Source: Spongiibacter nanhainus | GTDB taxonomy: Bacteria; Pseudomonadota; Gammaproteobacteria; Pseudomonadales; Spongiibacteraceae | Length of the DNA: 64,000 nt | Assembly: GCF_016132545.1 (NCBI RefSeq) | Contig: NZ_CP066167.1 | Coordinates: 957,001-1,021,000, forward strand | Direction of reading: 5' to 3' | Shown here: one piece after another, positions 8,809 through 17,835 of the stretch | How the letters are laid out: each line of letters opens with the position of its first letter | Numbering within the stretch: the first letter of the stretch is position 1 | Program-made: the position numbers and the translations under genes | Notes under the pieces: generated by a model | Told to the model about the DNA's origin: nothing | Database searches by the model: none | Seen by the model: the letters and a program-made list of their open reading frames with translations, nothing else

Positions 8809-9282
8809 TTAGGCCCCGGGTTTGCTGATATCTGGCTGGGACACCGGACGGCTGCCGACAATCACCCACTTGTTATCTCGACGCTGGAATTGATACTCGG
8901 CGTGGTGGACCTGGGTTTCACCGGCAGCAAACTCGCCAAAACTGCTTTTGTACTGAAGATAGGCAATGTTGTAGGGCTCCAGTTTGTGCATGCTGACCAC
9001 GGTGTCGAAGTCTTCTGGAAAGTGTAGCGCGACATCGATAATGGCGCGGGCTTTGTCTCCCTGCTGTTCTTTTTCCCGGATGGTGAGGGATGCCACTTCA
9101 AAAATAGGCGGTTCCGCCAGCTCGTTTAAATTGTTCCGCAATAAATGCTCGGCAATATAGTCGGTGAAGTGAACCGGCTTGTTGCTGCAGGCGCTGAGCA
9201 GTATCGTTAGTGCGCTTAACCAGGCGCCGCGCCGCACGGCTCGGCCAATCCCCAATGTTGACACTTGCAACATAATTGTCAT
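8809..9282 (-). CDS. Putative small lipoprotein of unknown function
   Basis: A 157-residue protein with a hydrophobic N-terminal segment ending in a lipobox (LLSAC, Cys at about residue 32), so it is probably anchored to a membrane on the periplasmic side. The mature part is soluble and mixed alpha/beta, with IREKEQQGDKARAIIDVALHF in the middle. No family was recognised. It is divergent from phoD. The start could be the ATG at 9282 or the one at 9273; both keep the signal peptide. Confidence 0.65.
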   Translation of the reverse strand: MTIMLQVSTLGIGRAVRRGAWLSALTILLSACSNKPVHFTDYIAEHLLRNNLNELAEPPIFEVASLTIREKEQQGDKARAIIDVALHFPEDFDTVVSMHKLEPYNIAYLQYKSSFGEFAAGETQVHHAEYQFQRRDNKWVIVGSRPVSQPDISKPGA

Positions 9283-9337
9283 GTCCTCTTATTAAACTGT
9301 CAGCTCCTGTGTTCATAACGACCCGAGTGAGCTGCAC

Positions 9338-10993
9338 GTGGATCGCCGACTGTTTCTCAAAGCCCTGACTACCACTTCAATTGCCGTACCGATACTGACA
9401 GCCTGCGGAGGCGGGAGCAATCCTCGCAACGCCGCTAACCCGGTTTCGACGGCGTCTACCGCCAATACCCAAAACCTGAGTTCCGGGCTGCGCTTTGACC
9501 ACGGCGTTGCCAGTGGTGACCCCTTGGACGATCGTGTCATTCTCTGGACCCGAGTGACTCCCGACTCAGCCAATCCCGCCGCAGTCACCGTACTTTGCGA
9601 AATTGCTGAAGACCCGGCGTTTGAGCAAGTGGTGCTGTCTGAACAAATGGCGACTGGCCCCGACCGGGACTATACCGTAAAACTGGATGCCGCTGGTCTG
9701 CTGGCGGATCGCCGTTACTGGTATCGCTTCAGTACCGCCGATACCGTGTCACCGGTGGGGCGGGCCCGCACTCTGCCCATGCCCGGCCAATTTGTCGAGC
9801 GCCTGCGCTTTGCCGTGTGCTCCTGTAGTAGCTATCCCCACGGTTATTTCTCGGTGTACCGGATGATTGCCAATCGGGACGATCTCGATTTCGTCCTCCA
9901 CCTCGGTGACTATATTTACGAATACGGCGACGGTCAGTACGGCGACAATGCCAGCCGTTTGCTGGACCCGCCCCACGAGATTGTCAGTCTTTCCGACTAC
10001 CGCCGCCGCTACGCTCACTATCGCAAAGATGTGGATTTACAGACGGCCCACGCGACTCATCCTTTCATTACGGTGTGGGACGACCACGAGTCTACTAACG
10101 ATTCCTACAAAGACGGCGCCGAAAATCACAATGAGGGCGAAGGCGATTGGCAGGAGCGCAAGCTCCGCGCCATCCAGGCCTATTTTGAGTGGATGCCCAT
10201 CCGTCCCCCAACTCAAGAACAAGACAGCATCTACCGCGACTTCCAATACGGTGACCTGGCTAACTTTATGATGTTGGATACCCGCCTGGAAGGTCGGGAG
10301 AAGCAGCTGGACAACCCAGTCGATCCGGCGCGCAGCGAACCGCGGGATCTGCTCGGCCAGACTCAGAAAGACTGGTTTAAGCACAAGCTGGCCACCGCCC
10401 AAGGGCAGTGGAAGTTTGTTGGCCAGCAGGTCATGTTCGCTCAGCTGCAGCTGTTGGAAATCCAGCGGCTGCTGCCGCAAGTGCCCACCAATGATTTCAG
10501 TCCGCTGATCGCTATCAATATGGATCAGTGGGACGGCTACCCCAGCGAGCGTGAAGAGATTTTGGACTTTGTCGATGACGAGGGTATAGAAAACCTCGTG
10601 GTGTTAACTGGCGATATTCACACTAGCTGGGCCAACGAGCTGTATAAAAGCAGTGCGGTACTAACCAGCGGCGTACTGGACGACCCCCTCGGCGTTGAGT
10701 TTGTCACGCCCAGTGTCACCTCTCCCGGTTTTCCCGAAGGTGCGGCCCAGCTGGTGTCGGCCATACTGCCGGTGGTCAATCCACATATGAAGTATACGGA
10801 CCTGAATAACAAAGGTTTTATTCTGATGGATGTGAATCGCCAGCGGGCCCAGGCGGAGTACTACTACGCCGCGGATATCTCGGACCCTGCCCAGTCAGGT
10901 GTCGAGTCCGATAAAGTGAAGACCGTGGCTGTTAAAGCCGGCACCAACCGCTTGATTGAAGACACGCCGGTCAGTCGTCCCCGCCAAATCTAA
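9338..10993 (+). CDS. phoD: Alkaline phosphatase D family protein (PhoD-like)
   Basis: Exported phosphodiesterase/phosphomonoesterase of 551 residues. The N-terminus has a Tat motif (RRLFLK, 3-8) and a possible lipobox (LTAC), so it is probably folded before export. The PhoD N-terminal domain (GVASGDP..DRVILWTRVTP) is followed by the metal-binding region: FAVCSCSSY, HLGDYIYEYG, WDDHESTNDSYKDG and LTGDIHTSW. The start codon is GTG. It is followed within 17 bases by a second exported phosphatase. Together they suggest scavenging of phosphate from organic esters; no PhoB box was identified by eye. Confidence 0.92.
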   Translation: MDRRLFLKALTTTSIAVPILTACGGGSNPRNAANPVSTASTANTQNLSSGLRFDHGVASGDPLDDRVILWTRVTPDSANPAAVTVLCEIAEDPAFEQVVLSEQMATGPDRDYTVKLDAAGLLADRRYWYRFSTADTVSPVGRARTLPMPGQFVERLRFAVCSCSSYPHGYFSVYRMIANRDDLDFVLHLGDYIYEYGDGQYGDNASRLLDPPHEIVSLSDYRRRYAHYRKDVDLQTAHATHPFITVWDDHESTNDSYKDGAENHNEGEGDWQERKLRAIQAYFEWMPIRPPTQEQDSIYRDFQYGDLANFMMLDTRLEGREKQLDNPVDPARSEPRDLLGQTQKDWFKHKLATAQGQWKFVGQQVMFAQLQLLEIQRLLPQVPTNDFSPLIAINMDQWDGYPSEREEILDFVDDEGIENLVVLTGDIHTSWANELYKSSAVLTSGVLDDPLGVEFVTPSVTSPGFPEGAAQLVSAILPVVNPHMKYTDLNNKGFILMDVNRQRAQAEYYYAADISDPAQSGVESDKVKTVAVKAGTNRLIEDTPVSRPRQI

Positions 10994-11010
10994 CGCCCGA
11001 GGAGTTATCC

Positions 11011-13164
11011 ATGTTGCATAGCAAAGTCGTCTGCCGATGGTTGTTGATCGGCATTTTTGCGAGCGTTCTGGCCGCCTGTGGTGGCTCGTCAAGTTCTTCA
11101 TCTAACAATGGTGGTGGCGATGATGGCGGCACCGTAGACGGTGGTGCCGCTGACGGTGGCAATAATAACGACGGCGGTGCTTCCGATGATGGCGGTAGTT
11201 CAAATGGCGGCGGTTCTGGCGATGGTGGCGCCGGCGACGATGGCGGTGATGACGGCAGTGTTGTCCAAGAGCCAGTGGTCCGCATGATCCTGATCGGCGA
11301 CAGTGGCAGCGGCAGCGATGGCGCCTACGCGGTCGGTCAGGCCATCGAAAAAGTCTGTGCCGCGCGCGGCTGTGATTTGGTATTGGGGCTGGGTGACAAT
11401 ATCTACGAGTCGGGTGTGTCCTCTGTCATGGATCCGCAGTTTGAAGAAAAATTTGAGCTGCCTTTTGAGCCGGTGGATTTGCCTTTCTATATGGTCTTGG
11501 GCAACCACGACAACAGTGAGTTCTTCGGCGGTGATGGCGCCGGCAATGCCAACGGTGATTTTCAGGTGGATTATCACTACCGCGATGCCGAGTACCCCGA
11601 TGAAGCCCGGCTGACTAGTCGTTGGAAAATGCCGGAGCGTAATTACCGATTCACTGAAGGCCAACAGAGCAATGGCCAACCCTTTATTGAGTTGTTTGGC
11701 GTTGACTCTAACCAGGTGGCCGGAGGCTTTCCGGACAGCGATGAAAACTATTCCTACAACAACTACGGTCTGGCCCAGGCCCAGTGGCTAAAAACCGCTA
11801 TGGCATCCAGCCAGGCCCAGTGGCGGCTGGTGTTTGCCCACCACCCATACGTATCCAACGGTAGCCACGGCAATGCGGGTAACTACGACGGCATTCCCAG
11901 TTTTATTGCTCCGGTGCTGGCCGGTGAGCGCTACAAAGCCTTTGTTGAGGAAACCTTTTGCGACAAGGCAGACTTTTTCTTTGCCGGTCACGACCACGAT
12001 TTGCAATGGCTGATGGATACACCTGCCTGCGGTAAAACGGAGTTTATTGTCTCCGGTGCCGCCAGTAAGACACGAAGCATTGAGCGTCGGGATGAAAACC
12101 CGGTGCACTATGAGAAAGGGGATAGCTACGGCTTTTTCTGGGTGGAGTTCCGCGGTGATCAGATGACGGGAGAAGTCTTTGAGGTGGACCCCAATGCCGC
12201 CGATCTCGGCCTGGGTTCCCTGGCGGATCCGATCCCAGCTTTTGCCCGCAGCATCACCCAGCGGGCCTCAGTGGGACTGCCGGAGAACGACGGCTTCACC
12301 AGCCCACTGTTGGCGGACACTAAATTCGACGTCGATGGGGAAAGCGGCAATCTAGACCCGGTGCAAGCTCAGTTGCGCGACGGCTTTGCCGCGCTGGCGG
12401 AAAACACCCCTGAGGCCAATATGGCGGCGTTGATGGCGGCTGTGGGGGAGTCCTCGGTGGCGCTGATTGAGGTTGTGGATTCGCTGCTTACCGGCCTGCA
12501 GGGTGCCGCCACTGAACAAAATCCGGAACTGGCCGCCGCCGGCTCTGCCCGGGCCATGCAATCGCTGCTGTATGCGCTGCAATCTTTACAAAGCAGTATC
12601 GATGTCGCTGAGGAAAACGGAGGGCTGCCGGCGCCCTTTGATCAGTTAGGTGGGATTTTCGAAAATTTCCCCCCCGATCTCGGCGGCGGCGATGACAGCC
12701 CGGAGGCGAATCTAAGAAAGCTCACCGATGCCCTGAATGCTTTGGCACTGAATATACAAGGTGTGGTGGATGCCGTTGAGGAAGAGGGCGGCAGCGTGCC
12801 GATGGTGGGAGGTGCCCTGTCCCTGCTGTCTGAGTTACTATTTGATGTGACTCGCACCGTGGATGCCGTGGGCAATGTGAGTGTTAGTGAAGTGGGGCAG
12901 GTCCTGGTTTCCACCATCGATGACCTGTTGTCCAACCTGCTGCTTAAGGTCATCCCGATTGAAGAGTTTGCGCCACAGGAAGTGACCGACGCCATCGGTT
13001 TGGGGCCGGCCTTTTTCAGTAGTGTGCTACTGGCTGTGACCCGGGAAGTGGGTTACTTGTTGGACAACAACCTGATTCCGCCGCTTGCCCCAATCTTTGG
13101 CGCGCTGGATTCTCTGTTGCTCACACCATTATTGGATGGCTTGGCGAGCCTAAGCGAACTGTAG
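11011..13164 (+). CDS. Exported metallophosphoesterase (purple acid phosphatase-like) with long C-terminal extension
   Basis: A 717-residue lipoprotein: the lipobox LAAC ends at Cys23, followed by a Gly/Asp/Ser-rich linker (24-84). The catalytic domain (about 90-395) shows the calcineurin-like motifs GDSG, GLGDNIYESG, LGNHDN, FAHHPYVSNG and FAGHDHDLQW, as in tartrate-resistant acid phosphatases. Residues from about 420 to 717 form a Leu/Ala-rich helical extension that I do not recognise. The ribosome site GAGGAG lies just upstream of the ATG at 11011. It forms a pair with phoD. The stop codon abuts a palindrome that may end transcription. Confidence 0.85.
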   Translation: MLHSKVVCRWLLIGIFASVLAACGGSSSSSSNNGGGDDGGTVDGGAADGGNNNDGGASDDGGSSNGGGSGDGGAGDDGGDDGSVVQEPVVRMILIGDSGSGSDGAYAVGQAIEKVCAARGCDLVLGLGDNIYESGVSSVMDPQFEEKFELPFEPVDLPFYMVLGNHDNSEFFGGDGAGNANGDFQVDYHYRDAEYPDEARLTSRWKMPERNYRFTEGQQSNGQPFIELFGVDSNQVAGGFPDSDENYSYNNYGLAQAQWLKTAMASSQAQWRLVFAHHPYVSNGSHGNAGNYDGIPSFIAPVLAGERYKAFVEETFCDKADFFFAGHDHDLQWLMDTPACGKTEFIVSGAASKTRSIERRDENPVHYEKGDSYGFFWVEFRGDQMTGEVFEVDPNAADLGLGSLADPIPAFARSITQRASVGLPENDGFTSPLLADTKFDVDGESGNLDPVQAQLRDGFAALAENTPEANMAALMAAVGESSVALIEVVDSLLTGLQGAATEQNPELAAAGSARAMQSLLYALQSLQSSIDVAEENGGLPAPFDQLGGIFENFPPDLGGGDDSPEANLRKLTDALNALALNIQGVVDAVEEEGGSVPMVGGALSLLSELLFDVTRTVDAVGNVSVSEVGQVLVSTIDDLLSNLLLKVIPIEEFAPQEVTDAIGLGPAFFSSVLLAVTREVGYLLDNNLIPPLAPIFGALDSLLLTPLLDGLASLSEL

Positions 13165-13190
13165 GGCAGACAGCGCAGTATCTGTCCGCC
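13161..13190. repeat. Dispersed palindrome copy downstream of the phosphatase gene
   Basis: GGCAGACA (13164-13171) faces TGTCCGCC (13183-13190) with one mismatch, preceded by GTAG. It resembles the A/B palindromes of the 5.7 kb block. It overlaps the stop codon of the upstream gene and could act as a transcript end, though no T-run follows. Confidence 0.6.
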
Positions 13191-13278
13191 GTTTACCTAA
13201 TTGCCTGACGCGGCGTACCTAAAAAGCGATGTAAGCCGGACTCGCCAGCCGATACCGGGATTACCTTGGGGGTAGCCC

Positions 13279-14058
13279 ATGAAATATTACCTTGTCGATG
13301 CCTTTGTGACCGAGCGGGCGTTTTCTGGCAACCCTGCCGCGATATGCTTGGTGGACAAGCCTTTGCCCGAGTCGGTGATGCAGTCTCTGGCCAGCGAGTT
13401 TAACCTCTCTGAAACGGCGTATCTGGAACCTTTGCGGGAGGGGCAATGGGGTTTGCGTTGGTTTACCCCGGAAGTGGAGGTGGACCTGTGCGGTCACGCC
13501 ACCCTGGCGGCCGCCCACGCCCTGTGGGAGAGCGGTGTCACCAACAGTGACCGCATCGAGTTTGCCACCCGCAGCGGCATACTCACTGTAATGCGCCAGC
13601 CTCCGTCGTTGATGATGTCCTTCCCCCGCGTTGCGACAACGCCGGTTGATGACACGTCATCTCTAAGGCCGATTGCGCCAGGGCTGGTGAATGCGGCGAC
13701 TGCGGGCGCTGACATGCTGTTGGAGCTGAGCGATCAGCAGGCGGTTGAGTCATTTTTACCCGACTTGGCTGCTATTGCGGCCCTGCCCTGTCGGGGCGTG
13801 ATGGTGACGGCTGCTGGCCAGCACTGCGACTTTGTGTCGCGATTTTTTGCGCCGGGGGTCGGCATTGATGAGGACCCGGTCACCGGCTCCGCCCACTGTG
13901 CCCTGGCTGATTATTGGTCATCCAAACTGGGTAAAACAGCGCTGTCAGCGCGCCAGTTATCCCAACGCGGCGGTGCCATTGATATTGAATTGTCTGATTC
14001 CGGCGTGACCCTGCAGGGGCGGGCGGTGACCGTGGCGACAGGGCAGGTACTGCTGTAG
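13279..14058 (+). CDS. PhzF family isomerase/epimerase
   Basis: A 259-residue cytosolic protein of the PhzF (phenazine biosynthesis-like) fold. It shows the N-terminal VDAFVTERAFSGNPAA segment, the catalytic Glu45 in FNLSETAYLEP, LRWFTPEVEVDLCGHATLAAAHAL, and EDPVTGSAHCAL in the second half. The family contains isomerases and epimerases of diverse small acids. There are no phenazine genes nearby, so the physiological substrate is unknown. It is convergent with the AraC regulator gene, with 7 bases between them. Confidence 0.9.
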   Translation: MKYYLVDAFVTERAFSGNPAAICLVDKPLPESVMQSLASEFNLSETAYLEPLREGQWGLRWFTPEVEVDLCGHATLAAAHALWESGVTNSDRIEFATRSGILTVMRQPPSLMMSFPRVATTPVDDTSSLRPIAPGLVNAATAGADMLLELSDQQAVESFLPDLAAIAALPCRGVMVTAAGQHCDFVSRFFAPGVGIDEDPVTGSAHCALADYWSSKLGKTALSARQLSQRGGAIDIELSDSGVTLQGRAVTVATGQVLL

Positions 14059-14065
14059 TTCGCCT

Positions 14066-15031
14066 TTAGCTGCGTCGGTGTGTGCGGTACTCACTGGGGG
14101 ACACCCCCATGGTTTTCTTAAACAAGCGGGAAAAATAATAGGCATCGTTGTAACCCACCGCCGCGGCGACCTGCTTCACCGATTTGGTGGTGCTGTCCAG
14201 CAAATAGCAGGCCCGCTGAATTTTCATATTAATAAAATACTGAATCGGCGCCTGGCCACTCCAGCTTTTGAATTTCTTGATGAAGTGGTACTTGGAGAGG
14301 TTGCTGGCGGCAGCCAGTTCGTCCAGGTTTAAATTGCCGTGGACTCGTTCCTGCATCATCGCCCGCAGGCGCTCCCAGTCCATGCTTTTGCCACTTTGGG
14401 GCTGTTTTTGCCTGACTAACAAGGCGATATAACTGAGTAGGGCCTGCATCTGGTGGCAGCCCTGAACAAACTCCGCCAGTTGGTAGGCGCTGCGGCGCAG
14501 CTCCGACAAGCCGTCAAAAATCCTCACCACTCGGGGTTGCACGCCAATATTCAGCACCGGGGTGGTCATTTGCGTGTGCAGATAAAAGTTGCCGGCCAAG
14601 CGGCCGTTGTAGTGAAGCCAATAAATGGTCCAGGGCTCTTTGTCGTCGGCGCGATAGGCGTGGGCGTGGTCTTTGGGCAGCAGCACAATATCGCCCTGGC
14701 CGACTTGATAGGAGCGGTCGTCGCAGACCAGCGTGCCCTTGCCGTCAATGCAGTAAATGAGCAGATAGTCATTGTGACGACGGCGTTGCATGCGGTGCCC
14801 CTTCGCCTGGGGGTAGTAGCCCATGGCGGTGGGGTAGAGGCCCTCGGTGAGGGGGTGCCGGGCCAATTGCTCCACCATGAAATGGGGCGTTAAAAAGCGC
14901 ACTCCATCCAGTGACAGCGGCCAGTCTGAGGTTTGCGGACCGGGTTCAGGAGCCGTTAAATCGGCTTGTGGCAGTGGCGAAGGTTCCATTGGGCTCATGC
15001 TTGGCCGGTTTAAAGAATTGGGAGTGCGCAA
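14066..15031 (-). CDS. AraC family transcriptional regulator, MmsR-like
   Basis: A 321-residue regulator with an N-terminal cupin-type sensor (about 60-190) and a C-terminal double helix-turn-helix AraC domain (about 220-320). The latter includes LAAASNLSKYHFIKKF and the second helix pair ending in YYFSRLFKKTMGVSPSEYR. It is divergent, across 128 bases, from the valine-catabolic operon. This is the position of mmsR relative to mmsAB in Pseudomonas, so it likely activates that operon in response to a pathway intermediate. The start is uncertain: ATGs at 15031, 14998 and 14989 are all in frame. Confidence 0.82.
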   Translation of the reverse strand: MRTPNSLNRPSMSPMEPSPLPQADLTAPEPGPQTSDWPLSLDGVRFLTPHFMVEQLARHPLTEGLYPTAMGYYPQAKGHRMQRRRHNDYLLIYCIDGKGTLVCDDRSYQVGQGDIVLLPKDHAHAYRADDKEPWTIYWLHYNGRLAGNFYLHTQMTTPVLNIGVQPRVVRIFDGLSELRRSAYQLAEFVQGCHQMQALLSYIALLVRQKQPQSGKSMDWERLRAMMQERVHGNLNLDELAAASNLSKYHFIKKFKSWSGQAPIQYFINMKIQRACYLLDSTTKSVKQVAAAVGYNDAYYFSRLFKKTMGVSPSEYRTHRRS

Positions 15032-15159
15032 TATAGTCCATCAACTGACCAAGATAATCAATCGCAAGGGTCGCGGGATTATGCTTATATAAACACCATT
15101 GTTGACCCTGCTCGGGCCAGGGTGGGGCGACGACAATTACTATAAATTGGAGCATCCCA

Positions 15160-16578
15160 ATGGTCGCAGAAACCCAAGTGGCTTCCACAGAAGAAGCCAA
15201 AATGATCCAGTCCCTGATCGAGCGCTCCCGCAAAGCGCAGGCGCAGATCGAAAATTACAGCCAGCAACAGATTGACGAGCTGATTACCGCCATGGTGTGG
15301 GCGGTGGCGCGCCCCGACGTGGCGGAGAAAATTGCCCAGTTCACCGTAGAGGAAACCCAGCTGGGTAACTACGAGGGCAAGTACCTCAAGATCTTCAAGA
15401 AAACCCGCGCCGCCCTCTACGATATCATCGACGACAAGTCTGTGGGCATCATTGAGGAAGACAAAGAGCGCAATATCGTCAAAATTGCCAAGCCGGTTGG
15501 GGTTATCGGTGCTTTGACACCCTGCACCAACCCGGAAGCGACGCCGGTGATCAAGTCGATCTCGGCGGTCAAAGGTCGCAATGCCATCATTATTGCGCCG
15601 CACCCCCGCTCCAAGCTGACCAACAAAATGATCTGCGATCTGATGCGCGAGGCCATTGTGGCCTGTGGCGCCCCCGCCGATCTGGTGATCTCCATCGACA
15701 ACCCGTCGCTGGAGCTGACCGGCGAGCTGATGAAACAGTGCGATCGCATCCTCGCCACTGGCGGCGCGGCGATGGTCCAGTCCGCCTACTCTAGCGGCAC
15801 CCCGGCCCTGGGTGTGGGCGCCGGCAATGCGGTGATCACCGTCGACGATACTGCCGATCTGGACGAGGCGGCAGAGAAAATCCGCATTTCCAAGACGCTG
15901 GATTTGGCGGCGTCCTGTTCCTCCGACAATTCCGTGATCGCCTTTGAATCCATCAAGGACGCCCTGCTGGAAAATCTTCAGGCCCAAGGCGGCTATATTT
16001 GCAACGAGGAAGAAAAAGCCAAGCTACAGGCCATTATTTGGGAAGACGGTCATATCGCCTCTCGCATAGTGGCGCAGCCCGCAGAAAAGCTGGCGGAAAT
16101 GGCAGGCATCGACCTCCCTGAAGGCAAGTCATTCTTTATCGTTCCCGAGACGGGGGCAGGCCCAGATCACCCCTTCTCCGGAGAGAAAATGTCTGTGGTC
16201 ATGGCCTTCTATACCGCCAAAGATATCGACGACGCCATTGCTATCACCAATGCGATCCAGGCCTACCAGGGTCAAGGTCACAGCTGTGGCATTTACTCCT
16301 ACAAAGACGACAATATTCTCAAGTTTGCCAACGCCACCAAAACTTCCCGGGTGATGGTTAACCAGCCCCAGGCGCCATCCAATAGCGGCAACCTGTGGAA
16401 CGGCATGCGCCAGACCTTTTCGCTGGGTTGTGGCAGTTGGGGTGGCAATGCCACCAATAACAACATCACCTGGCAGGACCTGATCAACGTCACCTGGGTC
16501 TCCCGTAACCTGGATAAGTCCAAAGAGCTGCCGGCCGACGACGTGCTGTTTGCCAGTGCCATGGGCAAACTCAAGTAA
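15160..16578 (+). CDS. CoA-acylating aldehyde dehydrogenase (AdhE/EutE/SucD type)
   Basis: A 472-residue NAD-dependent acylating aldehyde dehydrogenase, converting an aldehyde plus CoA to an acyl-CoA. Diagnostic are KPVGVIGALTPCTNPEA, IIAPHPRSK, ALGVGAGNAV and the catalytic Cys253 in DLAASCSSDNS. This family differs from MmsA, the usual methylmalonate-semialdehyde dehydrogenase. It is nevertheless the first gene of an operon otherwise containing the valine pathway down to mmsB, so it may supply the missing last step (methylmalonate semialdehyde to propionyl-CoA). A hairpin with a T-rich tail follows the gene. Confidence 0.85.
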   Translation: MVAETQVASTEEAKMIQSLIERSRKAQAQIENYSQQQIDELITAMVWAVARPDVAEKIAQFTVEETQLGNYEGKYLKIFKKTRAALYDIIDDKSVGIIEEDKERNIVKIAKPVGVIGALTPCTNPEATPVIKSISAVKGRNAIIIAPHPRSKLTNKMICDLMREAIVACGAPADLVISIDNPSLELTGELMKQCDRILATGGAAMVQSAYSSGTPALGVGAGNAVITVDDTADLDEAAEKIRISKTLDLAASCSSDNSVIAFESIKDALLENLQAQGGYICNEEEKAKLQAIIWEDGHIASRIVAQPAEKLAEMAGIDLPEGKSFFIVPETGAGPDHPFSGEKMSVVMAFYTAKDIDDAIAITNAIQAYQGQGHSCGIYSYKDDNILKFANATKTSRVMVNQPQAPSNSGNLWNGMRQTFSLGCGSWGGNATNNNITWQDLINVTWVSRNLDKSKELPADDVLFASAMGKLK

Positions 16579-16588
16579 GTTCCCACCG

Positions 16589-16622
16589 AGGTGCCCCCGC
16601 GGTTTTGGGGGGCGCCTGTTTT
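16589..16622 (+). terminator. Hairpin with T-rich tail after the acylating aldehyde dehydrogenase gene
   Basis: AGGTGCCCCC (16589-16598) pairs with GGGGGCGCCT (16608-16617), followed by GTTTTAT. It lies inside an apparent operon, so it may be a partial terminator that lowers expression of the downstream genes, or it may mark separate transcription units. Confidence 0.6.
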
Positions 16623-16674
16623 ATCTGTGGCCGAATAACATTATTGAGAGTGAGGGGAGCCGCCCGGAACTGCT

Positions 16675-17835
16675 ATGGACTTTACTTTAACCGAAGATCA
16701 GATCGCCTACGCCGACAGCGCGCGGCAATTCGCCGAGGGGGTGTTTAAACCCAACGCTGCGCAGTGGGACGCTGAGCACATATTCCCCAAGGATGCGCTA
16801 AAACAGGCTGGCGAGCTGGGTTTTATGGGGCTCTATACCCCGGAGGAGGCCGGCGGCCTGGGCATGAGCCGGCTCGATACCAGCTTGATTGTCGAGGAGT
16901 TGGCCAAGGGCTGTACTTCCACCACGGCGTTTTTAACCATCCACAATATGGCCACCGGCATGGTGGGTCGCTACGGCCAGGCGGCCTTGATCGAGGAGAT
17001 CTGCCCGGGTCTGGTCAGCGGTGAAAAACTGGCCTCCTACTGTTTGACCGAACCTGGCGCTGGCTCCGATGCTGGCAACCTGCGCAGTACCGCCCGGCGC
17101 GACGGCGACAATTACATCGTTAACGGCAGCAAAATGTTTATCTCCGGTGCCGGCTCCACCGACACCTTGGTGGTCATGCTGCGCACCGGTGATGCTGGCG
17201 CCAAGGGCATTACCGCTTTTGCTATTCCCGCCGACAGCGACGGCATCAGCTACGGCAAGCGGGAAGAAAAGATGGGCTGGAACAGCCAGCCCACCGGCAC
17301 CATCACTTTTGAGGACGTGGTGGTACCCGCCGCCAACCGCCTTGGTGAAGAGGGTCAGGGCTTTAAGATCGCTATGCAGGGCTTGGACGGCGGTCGTATC
17401 AATATTGCCACCTGTTCCATCGGCACCGCTCAGGCGGCGCTGGAGACCGCTACTGACTATGTTAAAGAACGCAAGCAGTTCGGCCAGGCGATCGCCGATT
17501 TCCAGAATACCCAATTCAAATTGGCGGACATGGCGACCCAATTGGTCGCAGCCCGGCAAATGGTGCGCCTGGCGGCCTTCAAACTGGACCAGGGCGAGTC
17601 CGACGCCACCACTTACTGCGCGATGGCCAAGCGTTTTGCCACTGACGTGTGCTTTGCCATCTGCAACGATGCGCTACAGTTGCACGGTGGCTACGGCTAC
17701 ATTCGGGAATACCCGCTGGAGCGTCATGTGCGCGATACCCGGGTTCATCAGATTCTCGAAGGCACCAACGAAATCATGCGGGTCATTATTGGCCGCCGAC
17801 TGTTAATGGAAGGAGCACTGGAGCTAATAAAATGA
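16675..17835 (+). CDS. Acyl-CoA dehydrogenase, probably isobutyryl-CoA dehydrogenase
   Basis: FAD-dependent acyl-CoA dehydrogenase of 386 residues. It carries YCLTEPGAGSDAG in the flavin/substrate region, the ERKQFGQAIADFQ segment, LHGGYGYIREYPLERHVRD, and the catalytic base Glu362 in ILEGTNEIMR. Coupling by ATGA overlap to a hydratase, followed by a 3-hydroxyisobutyryl-CoA hydrolase and mmsB, points to isobutyryl-CoA to methacrylyl-CoA in valine breakdown. Substrate is inferred from context. Confidence 0.9.
   Translation: MDFTLTEDQIAYADSARQFAEGVFKPNAAQWDAEHIFPKDALKQAGELGFMGLYTPEEAGGLGMSRLDTSLIVEELAKGCTSTTAFLTIHNMATGMVGRYGQAALIEEICPGLVSGEKLASYCLTEPGAGSDAGNLRSTARRDGDNYIVNGSKMFISGAGSTDTLVVMLRTGDAGAKGITAFAIPADSDGISYGKREEKMGWNSQPTGTITFEDVVVPAANRLGEEGQGFKIAMQGLDGGRINIATCSIGTAQAALETATDYVKERKQFGQAIADFQNTQFKLADMATQLVAARQMVRLAAFKLDQGESDATTYCAMAKRFATDVCFAICNDALQLHGGYGYIREYPLERHVRDTRVHQILEGTNEIMRVIIGRRLLMEGALELIK

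Noticed and set aside
11101-11265. Tandem nucleotide repeat in the metallophosphoesterase gene
   Set aside because: It is the coding sequence of a Gly/Asp-rich linker and remains in frame; no separate element.
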